39,997 nt of DNA, taken from the NCBI GenBank assembly GCA_009693015.1, contig SHYB01000018.1:1-39997 (forward strand), written 5' to 3'. The position numbers and the translations under genes were made by a program. This DNA comes from Dehalococcoidia bacterium (GTDB lineage: Bacteria; Chloroflexota; Dehalococcoidia; SHYB01). Shown piece after piece: positions 15,126-23,099 of this stretch; position 1 is the first letter of the stretch; every line of letters begins with the position of its first letter. The notes beneath the pieces are model-generated. The model had not been told where the DNA came from and made no database searches. It worked only from the letters and a program-made list of their open reading frames with translations.

Positions 15126-16040
15126 TTAGGCGGAGGAGGAGGGGATGCCGCCGATAATGACGCCGCGCTCCAGGCCGGCGAGGTCGCGGTAGGGGGTGAC
15201 GGCGGCCTGAGGGAAGAGCTTGCTTATGCAATCAGTAGCCTGTGGCACTTGGCCGTGGCCCAGTTCTAGGATGGCGGAGGAGGGGCTGTGGCGGCGGTGG
15301 AGGAGCTGGCGCAGCAGGCGCTCCACTAGCTCCAATCCGGTTGTGCCGCCGAGGAGCGCGTGCTGCGGCTCATGGAGGCGGATCTCCGGCTGGAGGGCGG
15401 GCCACTGGGCATCGGGGATATACGGCAGGTTGGCGAGGAGCAGATCGAGGGAGCCGGAGACGGGCGCCAGCAGATCGCCGTGGAGGAAGGCGATGCGATC
15501 GGCGAGGCCGTGGCGTTGGGCGTTGGCCGAGGCGACGGCCAAGGCATCCGCGGATGCGTCGGTGGCGGAGACGATAGCGTTGGGGAGATGTGCGGCGATG
15601 GCGATGGCGATGGCGCCGCTGCCGGTGCCGATGTCGGCGATGCGGACGGGGCGGTCCGGCCACTCACGACGGGCGATATCGAGGGCCAGCTCGACGAGGG
15701 TTTCCGTCTCCTGCCGGGGGATGAGGACACGCGAGTCTACGGCAATATCGAGACCGAAGAATTCTTTTGTGCCGGTGATGTAGGCGAGAGGCTCGCGCTG
15801 CAGGCGGCGGCGGAGCGTGGCGTGGAGTCGCGGTGCGGCGGCGGCGGGCCAAGGGTCGCGCAGTGCAACGAGGAGGCGTTCGCGGGAGAGGGCGGCGGCG
15901 TGCATGAGGAGCACTTCGGCTTCCAGCGATGCGTCAGGGATGCCCGCGGCGGCGAGGGTGGCGCGTGTGGAACGCAGCGCATCGAGCACGGAAGGGTGGG
16001 CGAGGAGCGCAGCGCCGGTGAAGGATGCGGCGCCGGTCAC
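15126..16040 (-). CDS. prmC: peptide chain release factor N5-glutamine methyltransferase
   Basis: PrmC methylates the glutamine of the GGQ motif in release factors. The 304-residue protein has the N-terminal five-helix substrate domain (~20-95, including ...EAEVLLMHAAALSRERLLV and REPLAYITGTKEFFGLD). A Rossmann SAM domain follows with motif I IADIGTGSGAIAIAIA, RQETETLVE, SATDASADAL and catalytic ANLPYIP. The family's NPPY is NLPY here, a variant I have seen in this group. The GTG start overlaps the TGA of prfA in GTGA, so prfA and its modifying enzyme are translationally coupled. Downstream lies the rearranged region before rsmI. Confidence 0.94.
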   Translation of the reverse strand: MTGAASFTGAALLAHPSVLDALRSTRATLAAAGIPDASLEAEVLLMHAAALSRERLLVALRDPWPAAAAPRLHATLRRRLQREPLAYITGTKEFFGLDIAVDSRVLIPRQETETLVELALDIARREWPDRPVRIADIGTGSGAIAIAIAAHLPNAIVSATDASADALAVASANAQRHGLADRIAFLHGDLLAPVSGSLDLLLANLPYIPDAQWPALQPEIRLHEPQHALLGGTTGLELVERLLRQLLHRRHSPSSAILELGHGQVPQATDCISKLFPQAAVTPYRDLAGLERGVIIGGIPSSSA

Positions 16041-17119
16041 GCGGATACTGCTTCCGAGCGCTCCGCCTGTTCCTGGGCCGACAGGGCGTCGATGAGCTCG
16101 TCGATGCGCCCTTCCAGCACCTTGGGCAGGTTGTGGAGGGTAAGCTCCACGCGATGGTCGGTGACGCGGTCTTGGGGGAAGTTGTAGGTGCGGATCTTTT
16201 CCGAGCGATCACCGGCGCCGACCTGGGCGCGGCGCGTGGCGGTGATCTCCGCCTGCTGTTTGCGCTGCTCCATGTCATAGAGCCGGGCGCGGAGCACGGC
16301 CATGGCCTTCATCTTGTTCTTGAGCTGGGAGCGCTCGTCCTGGCAGGTGGCGACGATGCCGGTGGGGTTGTGGACGATGCGGACGGCGGTGGCGACCTTT
16401 TGGACGTTCTGGCCGCCGTGCCCGCCGGCGTGGTAGATGTCTATGCGAAGGTCGGCAGGGTTGATGGTGACGTCCACCTCGTCCACCTCCGGCAGGACGG
16501 CGACGGTGGCAGTGGAGGTATGGATGCGGCCGCTGGACTCCGTGGCGGGTACGCGCTGGACACGGTGCACGCCGCTTTCATGCTTGAGGCGGCTGTAGGC
16601 GCCCTTGCCGCGCACCTCGAAGATGATTTCTTTTAGCCCACCGGCATCGGCATCGCTTTTATCCACGACGTCCACGTTCCAGTTGTGCAGTTCGGCGTAG
16701 CGGGAGTACATGCGGAAAAGGTCGAAGGCGAAGAGCGCGGCTTCTTGCCCGCCGGCGCCGCCGCGGATTTCCATGATGACCGATTTTTCGTCATTAGGAT
16801 CGGGAGGGATCAGAGCCACCAGGATTTCTTGGGCTAGCTTTTCGGCGCGTTTTTCCAGGGAGGCAAGCTCTTCCCGCGCCATGGCGGCAAGGTCGGGATC
16901 GTCGCCGGATTCGATCATGGCGCGGGTGTCAGAGACGCCGGCTTGGGTCTTGCGGTGGTCGCGCCACAGGGCGACGACCTTCTCTATGGCGCGGCGTTCG
17001 TTGAGAAGCGCCTGGAATTTCGGGTAGTCGCCGGCGATCTCCGGCAGGGCCATCTGGTTGGAGAGGTCGTCGAAGCGTTGTTCCAGGCGTGTGAGTTTGT
17101 CGGTGAGTCGGTCAATCAT
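16037..17119 (-). CDS. prfA: peptide chain release factor 1
   Basis: RF1 reads UAA and UAG stop codons and triggers peptide release on the ribosome. The 360-residue protein matches the family's length. The codon-recognition motif is PAT in RVPATESSGRIHTS, as in RF1 rather than SPF of RF2. The catalytic GGQ is at residues 235-237 in AGGHGGQNVQKVATAVR, the target of PrmC. The N-terminal coiled-coil part carries EAxALFAxDLxRMYxRYAE. The C-terminal end has RSEKIRTYNFPQDRVTDHR. It overlaps prmC by four bases. Confidence 0.97.
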   Translation of the reverse strand: MIDRLTDKLTRLEQRFDDLSNQMALPEIAGDYPKFQALLNERRAIEKVVALWRDHRKTQAGVSDTRAMIESGDDPDLAAMAREELASLEKRAEKLAQEILVALIPPDPNDEKSVIMEIRGGAGGQEAALFAFDLFRMYSRYAELHNWNVDVVDKSDADAGGLKEIIFEVRGKGAYSRLKHESGVHRVQRVPATESSGRIHTSTATVAVLPEVDEVDVTINPADLRIDIYHAGGHGGQNVQKVATAVRIVHNPTGIVATCQDERSQLKNKMKAMAVLRARLYDMEQRKQQAEITATRRAQVGAGDRSEKIRTYNFPQDRVTDHRVELTLHNLPKVLEGRIDELIDALSAQEQAERSEAVSA

Positions 17120-17159
17120 TCAGGGCGACCAGAGGCATGAGGTGCTTCCATAAAGAAAG

Positions 17160-17175
17160 GCCCCCGACTGGGGGC
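17160..17175 (-). terminator. terminator after hisS
   Basis: GCCCCC, an AGTC loop and GGGGGC on the minus strand are followed by CTTTCTTTAT, a good U-rich tail. It lies 51 bases past the hisS stop and before prfA, separating the two transcription units. Confidence 0.75.
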
Positions 17176-17226
17176 AAGCTACGACTACAGAGTCATTATA
17201 TCAGCCAGGATGTGGGGGCCAGGATG

Positions 17227-18480
17227 TTAGAGAGCAATGGCGGCGGGGGCGTCGGCGAGGGGCACGAGGCGCTGGTCGCCGGTGGCGAGGGTTTTGATGG
17301 CGACGACGCCCTGGCGCAGCTCGTCGTCGCCGAGGATGAGGGCGTGGGTGGCGCCGGACGCGCCGATGTAGCGCATCTGGGCCTTGAGGCTTTTGCCGCT
17401 GGGGGCGAGGACGGCGCGGAGACCGGCGCGGCGCAGGTCAGCGGCGAGCTTGAGAGCGACGGGGCGGGCGGCGTCTCCCATGCAGGCGACGACGGCGAAG
17501 GCTTCGCTCTCTGGGGGGAGGGCGATGCCCTGGCGCTTGAGGTTGAGGATGAGCCGCTCTATGCCGCAGGCGAATCCCACGGCAGGCGTGGGGTTGCCGC
17601 CGAGTTGCTGGATGAGGCCATCATACCGGCCGCCGCCGCCGAGGGTGCTCTGGCCGCCTTCTTCCGGGGGCTGCACCTCGAAAACGGTGCGGGTGTAGTA
17701 GTCCAGCCCGCGCACGAGGCGGTGTTCCACGGCGAAGGGGATGCTGAGGATGCGTAGGCCGTCCTGCAGTTGGCGCCAGTGGTCGCGACAGGGTTCGCAC
17801 AGCATGTCCGCGCTGCGGGGCGCATCCTGGGCGAATGGCTGGCAGGTGGGCTTTTTACAATCGAGCAAGCGCAGGGGGTTGGTGTGGTAGCGCTTGTTGC
17901 AATCGCCGCAGAGGGATGCAAGATGACCCTGGTAGTAGGCGCGGAGGGCGTCGAGGTAGGCGGGACGACAGGCGGGGTCGCCGATGCTGTTGATGAGCAG
18001 GGAGAGGTTGCGCAAGCCGAGGGTTTCGAAGAGGCGCCAGGCAAGCTCGATGACCTCCACGTCCACGGCGGCGCCGGCATCGCCGATGGCCTCGGCGTTG
18101 ACCTGGTGGAACTGGCGGTAGCGGCCGGCCTGGGGACGGTCGTAGCGGAACATGGGAGCGCGGAGGGAGTAGAGGCGCACGGGCAGCGGGAGGACGTGCA
18201 TGCCGTGCTCCAGGTAGGCGCGGCAGACGGCGGCGGTGCCTTCGGGGCGCAAGGTCATGGAGTCGCCGCTGCGGTCGTCGAAGGTGTAGGTTTCCTTTTC
18301 TACGATGTCGGTGGCTTCGCCGACGGAGCGATGGAAGAGGGCGGAGCTTTCGAAGATAGGGGTGTCTATGCGGCGATAGGCGAAGCGCTGGCAGAGATCG
18401 GCGGCGGTACGTTCGATGTGGCGCCACCAGGGTTGCTCGCCGGGGAGGATGTCTGCGGCGCCGCGCGGGGCCTTGTACAC
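17227..18480 (-). CDS. hisS: histidyl-tRNA synthetase
   Basis: HisRS charges tRNA-His. The 417-residue protein has class II motifs: opening APRGAADILPGE, motif 1 near YRRIDTPIFE, motif 2 TLRPEGTAAVCRAYLEHG with RAPMFRYDRPQAGRYRQFHQVNAEAIG, the histidine motifs LVRGLDYYTRTVFE and GGGGRYDGL, and motif 3 GFACGIERLIL. The C-terminal anticodon domain runs from ~320 (AFAVVACMG). An insertion of ~40 residues holds Cys pairs CGDC, CKKPTC and CEPC, a probable zinc site seen in many bacterial HisRS. GTG start with TGGAG six bases upstream. A promoter (GTGACA, 18 bases, TATCCT) lies just before it and a terminator after it, so it is probably monocistronic. Confidence 0.96.
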   Translation of the reverse strand: MYKAPRGAADILPGEQPWWRHIERTAADLCQRFAYRRIDTPIFESSALFHRSVGEATDIVEKETYTFDDRSGDSMTLRPEGTAAVCRAYLEHGMHVLPLPVRLYSLRAPMFRYDRPQAGRYRQFHQVNAEAIGDAGAAVDVEVIELAWRLFETLGLRNLSLLINSIGDPACRPAYLDALRAYYQGHLASLCGDCNKRYHTNPLRLLDCKKPTCQPFAQDAPRSADMLCEPCRDHWRQLQDGLRILSIPFAVEHRLVRGLDYYTRTVFEVQPPEEGGQSTLGGGGRYDGLIQQLGGNPTPAVGFACGIERLILNLKRQGIALPPESEAFAVVACMGDAARPVALKLAADLRRAGLRAVLAPSGKSLKAQMRYIGASGATHALILGDDELRQGVVAIKTLATGDQRLVPLADAPAAIAL

Positions 18481-18508
18481 GGGTGCTCCAGGAAAGGGTG
18501 TGGCTGAT

Positions 18509-18538
18509 AGGATAGCGTGTCGCGGGCGAAGGTGTCAC
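18509..18538 (-). promoter_or_regulatory. promoter for hisS
   Basis: Leftward GTGACA (18538-18533), an 18-base spacer and TATCCT (18514-18509) end about 29 bases upstream of the hisS GTG. Both boxes match consensus at 4-5 of 6 positions. Confidence 0.5.
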
Positions 18539-18562
18539 GCGGCACGGGGAGGACAGCGGACG

Positions 18563-19081
18563 CTAGGAACCGGCGCGGGGCAGGATGGTGACCTCTTCAT
18601 CGAACTCCGCGGAGCGCCCGTCAAAGAGCTGGCCGACGGGGCAGTGCTTGGAGGCGTTCTGGAGGACGAGGCGATCGCGTTCGGTGAGGTCGCCGGTGAC
18701 GGTGACGGTCTTGAGGAAGCGGCGCTTGATGGTGCGGCCTTCGATGGCGGCTTCTATGGATGCGGACTTATCCGCCATGCCGGACTGGGGCATTTCCATC
18801 TTGATGACGACTTGAATATCGTCGAGTTTCAGGTTGCGGCGGCGGGCAACGCCCTCCAGGGTGACGACGGTTCAGGCGGCGAGGGCGGCCATGGCGGTGT
18901 TGACGGGGGAGGGGCCGACGCCGTCGCCGCCGCTCATGGGGTTTTCATCAATGATCATGCTCCAGGGGCCACGTCCCTTTTTGTCCGACATGGTGTCAAG
19001 GACGACGTGGACCTGGTAGCCGCGGAGGCGGCGCGCGGTGACGATGTTGTTCCATTGCACGGGCGGGGGATTTTCCGGCAT
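18563..19081 (-). CDS. OsmC-family protein, candidate selenoprotein with in-frame UGA at residue 70
   Basis: OsmC/Ohr proteins are thiol peroxidases that use two cysteines to reduce organic hydroperoxides. Read straight through one TGA (18872-18874), this frame gives a complete 172-residue OsmC protein. Residues 1-69 (MPENPPPVQWNNIVTARRL.., GGDGVGPSPVNTAMAALAA) end exactly before the position of the first, peroxidatic cysteine (family pattern ALxxC), and that position is TGA. The downstream part continues the fold (TVVTLEGVARRRNLKLDDIQ) and keeps the second cysteine, Cys147 in SKHCPVGQLF. AGGAG eight bases before ATG 19081 supports the start; no other good start exists after the TGA. A hairpin with a GUU loop begins 15 bases after the TGA. 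A selenocysteine reading fits better than decay because nothing else is broken, but TGC/TGT to TGA is one mutation, so a nonsense mutation remains possible. Confidence 0.72.
18841..18857 (-). promoter_or_regulatory. candidate bacterial SECIS hairpin
   Basis: On the minus strand GGAGGGC, loop GUU and GCCCGCC form a stem of four GC pairs, one A-G mismatch and two more GC pairs, with a further outer U-G possible. The loop starts with GU, 22 bases after the UGA of the osmC frame, inside the 16-37 base range usual for bacterial SECIS elements. Short GC-rich hairpins are common in this DNA, so alone it is weak evidence. Confidence 0.45.
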
Positions 19082-19112
19082 GGGGCGCTCCTGGGTTTGG
19101 GCGATTGGCGGG

Positions 19113-19118
19113 AGTATA
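19113..19118 (-). promoter_or_regulatory. possible -10 box for the osmC-like gene
   Basis: TATACT on the minus strand, 32 bases before the osmC start. No convincing -35 box lies at the right distance, so an activator-dependent or extended promoter, or none, is possible. Confidence 0.3.
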
Positions 19119-19137
19119 GCATTGGTGGGAAGGCTGC

Positions 19138-19761
19138 CTACCGCGAGGGAGAGGCGTCCATGAGGTCACGCAGATAGGGTGCGGGAGGAGGCACATACCG
19201 GGCATCCTCAATGGGAGACTCCGCAGGGCCAATGTGCACCTGTTCTTCCCGCAGCTCACCTGGTCTCATCTCTTCACCGCGGACGCCTTGCAGGAGAACG
19301 CCATGCACTTGATTGAAAAAGCGGAGGGAGAGGGGAAGTTCCGCTAGCAGTTGCTGGCAGTGGTTGAATGCTGCGATGTAGTTTGCTACTTCTGCAACGT
19401 CTCCCCGAGGCCGCCGCGGCTTCGATGCCTCGTAGCGGAAGAGGTCGGCAAGGGACGCCTGTGTGCCTTCAACCCTTGAGGAGAGGACGGCTTCCTTGCG
19501 GAGGAACGGCTGGATCAGGAGCGCCGGATTGGGTATCGTTTCGCCAGCGCCGGCAAGGGTGGCGAAGGCGCGGGAGGCGTCGTCAAGGAGGAACACCAGC
19601 CTTGGGGAGAGGGTAACAGCACGAGGCATGGGGGCCGGCACGAAGGTGGATTGACCACCCGCGATCTTCACGAGACGGCCCAAGGACCGGTCAGTGAACT
19701 GGGCGACGTTCAATAGCAACTCCGGTTGGCAGTCTCGAGGCAATTGAAACTTTTCGGCCAC
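19138..19761 (-). pseudogene. truncated Fic protein, N-terminal domain only
   Basis: The 207-residue product matches the N-terminal part of Fic/DOC AMPylation proteins: LDDASRAFATLAGAGETIPN, LIQPFLRKEAVLSSRVEGTQ, SLADLF, DVAEVANYIAAF, LPLSLRFFNQVHGVLLQGVRG, PGELREEQVHIG and a late ARYVPPPAPYLRDLMD. It stops just where the catalytic Fic domain with HPFxxGNGR should begin. It keeps the inhibitory helix motif S-x-x-x-E-G (SSRVEG), which in full proteins blocks ATP placement. Either the gene lost its toxin half, leaving a pseudogene, or a free inhibitory domain is still made. The start is GTG at 19761 with an in-frame stop just upstream and no ribosome site, arguing for decay. It follows divergently from folC. 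Confidence 0.75.
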
Positions 19762-19801
19762 GTAGTATCAAATATCTATGCGGTTGGCAACGCCAGTTGC
19801 A

Positions 19802-19819
19802 AACTACAACAACTACAAC
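19802..19819. repeat. 9-bp tandem repeat
   Basis: AACTACAAC occurs twice head to tail in the divergent gap between the Fic remnant and folC. The gap (19762-19943) otherwise shows only the folC -10 box. Confidence 0.4.
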
Positions 19820-19905
19820 AAGTGGGTGGCGAACGGGATGCCGACACAAGCCACAGCAGTCGCGCTGGTGGAAGGCAGTTCATGGAGCGGTAATTCTCCA
19901 GTTGC

Positions 19906-19911
19906 TATAAT
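19906..19911 (+). promoter_or_regulatory. -10 box for folC-fabF
   Basis: A perfect TATAAT ends 32 bases before the folC ATG. The -35 region at 17-18 bases spacing (TGGAGC) is poor, so the assignment rests on the -10 box and position. Confidence 0.45.
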
Positions 19912-19943
19912 GAAACGCTGCCCTGTTTGAAGGCGCTCCTCTT

Positions 19944-21305
19944 ATGAACTACCCCCAGGCCGTCGCATATGTGTTGGGTTTCGCCAACTACGAGGTGAGC
20001 GATCCCACGCGGGCGCGGTACCGGGAGTTCAACCTGGAGCGGGTGCGGGCGCTGCTGACGCTGCTGGGGGACCCCGACCGCGGACTGACGATCGTGCATG
20101 TGGGGGGGACGAAGGGGAAGGGCAGCACGACGGCGATGATCGCGGCGGCAATGGCGAAGGCAGGGTTTCGCACGGGACGTTATACGTCGCCGCATCTGCA
20201 TACGATCCGCGAGAGGATCGCCGTGGATGGGGAGGCGGTGAGCGAGGAGGAGTTCGCTCGCGGCGCTACGGCGATGGCAGAGGCGGTGGCGGAGGTGAAC
20301 GGGGAGGGGCGCTACGGGCAACTGACGACGTTCGAGGTGTTGACGGCGCTGGCGCTGTGGCATTTCCGCGCGGCGGGGGCGACGCACGCGGTGCTGGAGG
20401 TGGGGATGGGGGGGCGGCTGGACGCGACGAACGTGGTGACGCCTGCGGTGAGCGTGATCACCAACATCAGCCTAGACCACACGGAGGTGCTGGGGGAGAC
20501 GATCGCGGAGATTGCGGGGGAGAAGGCGGCGATCATTAAGCGCGGCGTGCCGGTGGTGATGGGGCAGCAGCAGCCGGAGGCGGCGCGGGTGATCGCGCGG
20601 CGGGCGTATGAGGAGCAGTCGCCGCTGGTGGCGGTGGGCGCAGGCGTGCGGTGGAAGCCGGGGGATTTCGACGACGCGGGGCAGTGGCTGCATGTGGATA
20701 CGGCGCGGGCGTCCTATGACGTGCGCATCCCGCTGCTGGGAGCGCATCAGATGGAGAATGCCGCGGCGGCGATCGCGGCGTGCGAGGCGCTGGCAGTCGC
20801 AGGGACGGTGCTGCCGCGACAGGCGATCGTGGACGGCCTGGCGGAGGTGCGGTGGCCAGGACGGCTGGAGACGCTGAGCCGCAGCCCGCAGATTGTTGTG
20901 GATGGGGCGCATAATCCGCACTCCATGGCGAGGCTGGCGGAGGCGGTGCAGCGGCATTTTGATTGCGAACGCAAGATTCTCGTGTTCGGCGCCACGCGCA
21001 CGAAGAAGCTGGCGGAGATGGCGCGGGAGATGGCGGGGATGAAGCCGGCATTGGTGATCGCGACGGCGTCGCGGCACCCCAAGTCGCTGGCGGCGGCGGC
21101 GGTGGCGGCGGCGCTACGGGCGGAGGGGCTTACGGCACAGGAGGCGCCGGGCGTGGCGGCGGCGCTGGAGATCGCCCTGGCGCTGGCGCAACCGGAAGAC
21201 CTGGTGCTGGCGACAGGATCGCTGTTTGTGGTGGCGGAGGCGCGAGAGCAGACGCTGGGGATCGCACCGGAGATGTATGAGACGCCAGGCGTGATCACGG
21301 TATGA
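19944..21305 (+). CDS. folC: folylpolyglutamate synthase / dihydrofolate synthase
   Basis: FolC adds glutamate to dihydropteroate and lengthens the glutamate tail of folates. The 453-residue protein has the Mur-ligase-like ATP loop HVGGTKGKGST at residues 52-62, the folate-binding region TSPHLHTIRERI, the FEVLTALALWHF helix, EVGMGGRLDATNVV, and ITNISLDHTEVLGETIAEIAGEKAAIIK, all diagnostic. The C-terminal domain shows WPGRLET, VVDGAHNPHSM and a final LATGSLFVVAEAR. Its TGA overlaps the ATG of fabF in ATGA. Coupling folate and fatty-acid genes is a neighbourhood seen in several bacteria (folC beside accD or fab genes). Confidence 0.96.
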   Translation: MNYPQAVAYVLGFANYEVSDPTRARYREFNLERVRALLTLLGDPDRGLTIVHVGGTKGKGSTTAMIAAAMAKAGFRTGRYTSPHLHTIRERIAVDGEAVSEEEFARGATAMAEAVAEVNGEGRYGQLTTFEVLTALALWHFRAAGATHAVLEVGMGGRLDATNVVTPAVSVITNISLDHTEVLGETIAEIAGEKAAIIKRGVPVVMGQQQPEAARVIARRAYEEQSPLVAVGAGVRWKPGDFDDAGQWLHVDTARASYDVRIPLLGAHQMENAAAAIAACEALAVAGTVLPRQAIVDGLAEVRWPGRLETLSRSPQIVVDGAHNPHSMARLAEAVQRHFDCERKILVFGATRTKKLAEMAREMAGMKPALVIATASRHPKSLAAAAVAAALRAEGLTAQEAPGVAAALEIALALAQPEDLVLATGSLFVVAEAREQTLGIAPEMYETPGVITV

Positions 21306-22564
21306 GGCAGCGCAGGCCGGAGCACAGGGTGGTGGTGACGGGCATGGGGGCGCTGACGCCGCTGGGGCAGAGTGTGGGGGAGTTCTGGGACGGGCTGGTG
21401 GCGGGGCGATCCGGCATTGACCACATGACGCTGTGCGATACGACAGGCTTTCCCACAACCATCGCGGGAGAAGTGAAGGGTTTTGACCCCACGAAGCACA
21501 TCAACGTTAAGGCGGCACGTCGCATGGCGCGCTTCTCGCAGTTTGCCGTGGTGGCGGCGGGACAGGCGATCGCGCAGGCGAAGCTGGATTTGACCAAGGA
21601 GGATCGCACGCGCTGTGGCGTATTGCTGGGCAACGGCAACGGGGGCTACCCCACGCTGGAGGAAGGGGCGCGCGTGCTGGTGGAGAAGGGCGGGATGCGC
21701 ATGAGTCCGTTCTTCTTCCCCATGACCCTGCCCAACATCGCGGCGTCACAGGTGAGTCTGACGTATGACTTGCAAGGGTACAGCGCGACGGTGGTGACGG
21801 CGTGCGCTGCGGGGACGCAGGGGGTGGGGGAGGCGGCGGAGGTGATCCGCCGGGGCGCGGCGGATGTGATGATCGCGGGCGGGGTGGAGGCGGGTATCAG
21901 CCAGCTGGGGCTGGCGGGGTTCAGCGTGATGCGGGCGCTGTCCACGGCCAGGGATGGCACGCCGGCGCTGGCGAGCAGGCCATTCGACGCCCAACGCGAC
22001 GGCTTTGTGCCTGCGGAGGGCGCAGGCATTCTGGTCCTGGAGCGGCTGACGCATGCGTTGGCCCGCGGGGCGGCGATTTTGGCGGAGGTGTCAGGGTATG
22101 CGGCATCGTCGGATGCGTTTCACGTGGTGCAGCCGGACGAGGACGGCGCGGGGGCGAGCCGGGCGATGGCGTGGGCGCTGGCTGATGCCGGGGTGACGCC
22201 GCCAGAGGTGGATTACGTCAACGCGCACGCGACGTCCACGCAGATGAACGATCGGGTGGAGACGCTGGCGATCAAGCGGGTGTTTGGGGAGGGGGCGCAC
22301 CGCGTGCCCATCAGCGCGACGAAGTCGATGATCGGCCATGCGCTGGGGGGCGCCGGCGGCATGGAGGCGGTGGTGTGCGTGCAGACGATTCTCACGGGGG
22401 TGATGCACCCCACGATCAACTACGAGCACCCCGATCCAGACTGCGACCTAGATTATGTGCCGAATACGGCGCGGTTGAAGGACGTTCGGGTGGCGCTGAC
22501 GAATAGCTTCGGCTTCGGCGGGCAGAATGCCTGCGTGGTGTTCGCGAGATACACCGGCGCGTAG
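21302..22564 (+). CDS. fabF: beta-ketoacyl-ACP synthase II
   Basis: FabF elongates fatty acids by decarboxylative condensation of malonyl-ACP with acyl-ACP. The 420-residue protein has the thiolase fold with nucleophile Cys168 (VVTACAAGTQ), His309 (VNAHATST) and His346 (TKSMIGHALGG), plus the end motif TNSFGFGGQNA. The opening VVVTGMGALTPLG is typical. It is slightly longer than E. coli FabF (413). The overlap with folC by four bases means coupled translation. No other fatty-acid synthesis gene is near, so either it works with a fab cluster elsewhere or makes a specialised acyl chain. Confidence 0.95.
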   Translation: MRQRRPEHRVVVTGMGALTPLGQSVGEFWDGLVAGRSGIDHMTLCDTTGFPTTIAGEVKGFDPTKHINVKAARRMARFSQFAVVAAGQAIAQAKLDLTKEDRTRCGVLLGNGNGGYPTLEEGARVLVEKGGMRMSPFFFPMTLPNIAASQVSLTYDLQGYSATVVTACAAGTQGVGEAAEVIRRGAADVMIAGGVEAGISQLGLAGFSVMRALSTARDGTPALASRPFDAQRDGFVPAEGAGILVLERLTHALARGAAILAEVSGYAASSDAFHVVQPDEDGAGASRAMAWALADAGVTPPEVDYVNAHATSTQMNDRVETLAIKRVFGEGAHRVPISATKSMIGHALGGAGGMEAVVCVQTILTGVMHPTINYEHPDPDCDLDYVPNTARLKDVRVALTNSFGFGGQNACVVFARYTGA

Positions 22565-22583
22565 CGCCGGCGCCGCGCGGACG

Positions 22584-22925
22584 CTATTGGCCGATGCGGT
22601 AGAGGCGTTTGCCGTTGTCGCAGATGAGATTGCGGCGAACGGCAGCGGTGAGCGGCGCGAGCGTTTCCGTGATGACTTTCTGCGACTCCGGCCATACGCT
22701 GTCAGGGTGGGGGAAGTCTGACCCCCACATGATGTTGTCCTGGCCAATGAGGTGGGCCATCTTGCCGACGACGGCCTCATTCTGGAAGGTGGTGGCCCCT
22801 TGGCGGAACCAGTATTCGCTGGGCTTGCTGGAAAAGCTGGGCTTTAGACCCGAGGCCAAGTTGTGGCTGGTGTAGATGCACTCCAGGCGGTCGAGGGCGG
22901 AGGGGATGAGGGGAAGGGCGTGAGG
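22584..22925 (-). pseudogene. C-terminal remnant of an amidohydrolase (Amidohydro_2)
   Basis: The minus-strand frame from 22925 to 22584 encodes the end of an Amidohydrolase-2 (metal-dependent hydrolase, ACMSD/TIM-barrel) protein: LGLKPSFSSKPSEYWFRQG-like text, then NIMWGSDFPHPDSVWPES with the metal-binding Asp, and final NLICDNGKRLYRIGQ. A TGA at 22926-22928 precedes it in frame, and the metal-binding N-terminal two thirds (HxH motif) are missing. Upstream sequence is the glnA promoter region. It is a remnant left beside fabF, convergent with it and only 19 bases away. Confidence 0.7.
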
Positions 22926-22966
22926 TCACCGGAGGGGCGACACGAAGGGTTCCCCTGGGAAAAACT

Positions 22967-22995
22967 TTGACAAAATAATCACAATTCACTATAGT
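22967..22995 (+). promoter_or_regulatory. glnA: consensus promoter for glnA
   Basis: TTGACA (22967-22972), a 17-base spacer and TATAGT (22990-22995) face glnA; the -35 box and spacing are perfect. This is a short AT-rich island in GC-rich DNA, so a very strong sigma-70 type start is expected. The coding start is 173 bases further on. Confidence 0.8.
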
Positions 22996-23026
22996 AATGC
23001 TTCCATTTTCGCTTCCGTATGTTTCC

Positions 23027-23099
23027 GTTGCGGGTGCCGGCCGATGGCTGCTTGCGGCAGCATTCCCAGGCCTGCTCCCGCAGGCGCACAGGCCGCAAC
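23027..23099 (+). ncRNA. structured glnA leader, predicted three-way junction
   Basis: GTTGCGG (23027-23033) can pair with CCGCAAC (23093-23099) as a closing 7-bp helix. Inside it lie two perfect small hairpins: GCTGC/GCAGC (23047-23051 with 23057-23061) and GCCTGC/GCAGGC (23070-23075 with 23080-23085). Together they would form a three-way junction in the leader after the promoter at 22967-22995 and 70 bases before the glnA start. I could not match it to glutamine-I, glnA/downstream-peptide, cobalamin or other known riboswitch cores. Pairing in GC-rich DNA is easy by chance, so this is a candidate only. Confidence 0.35.
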
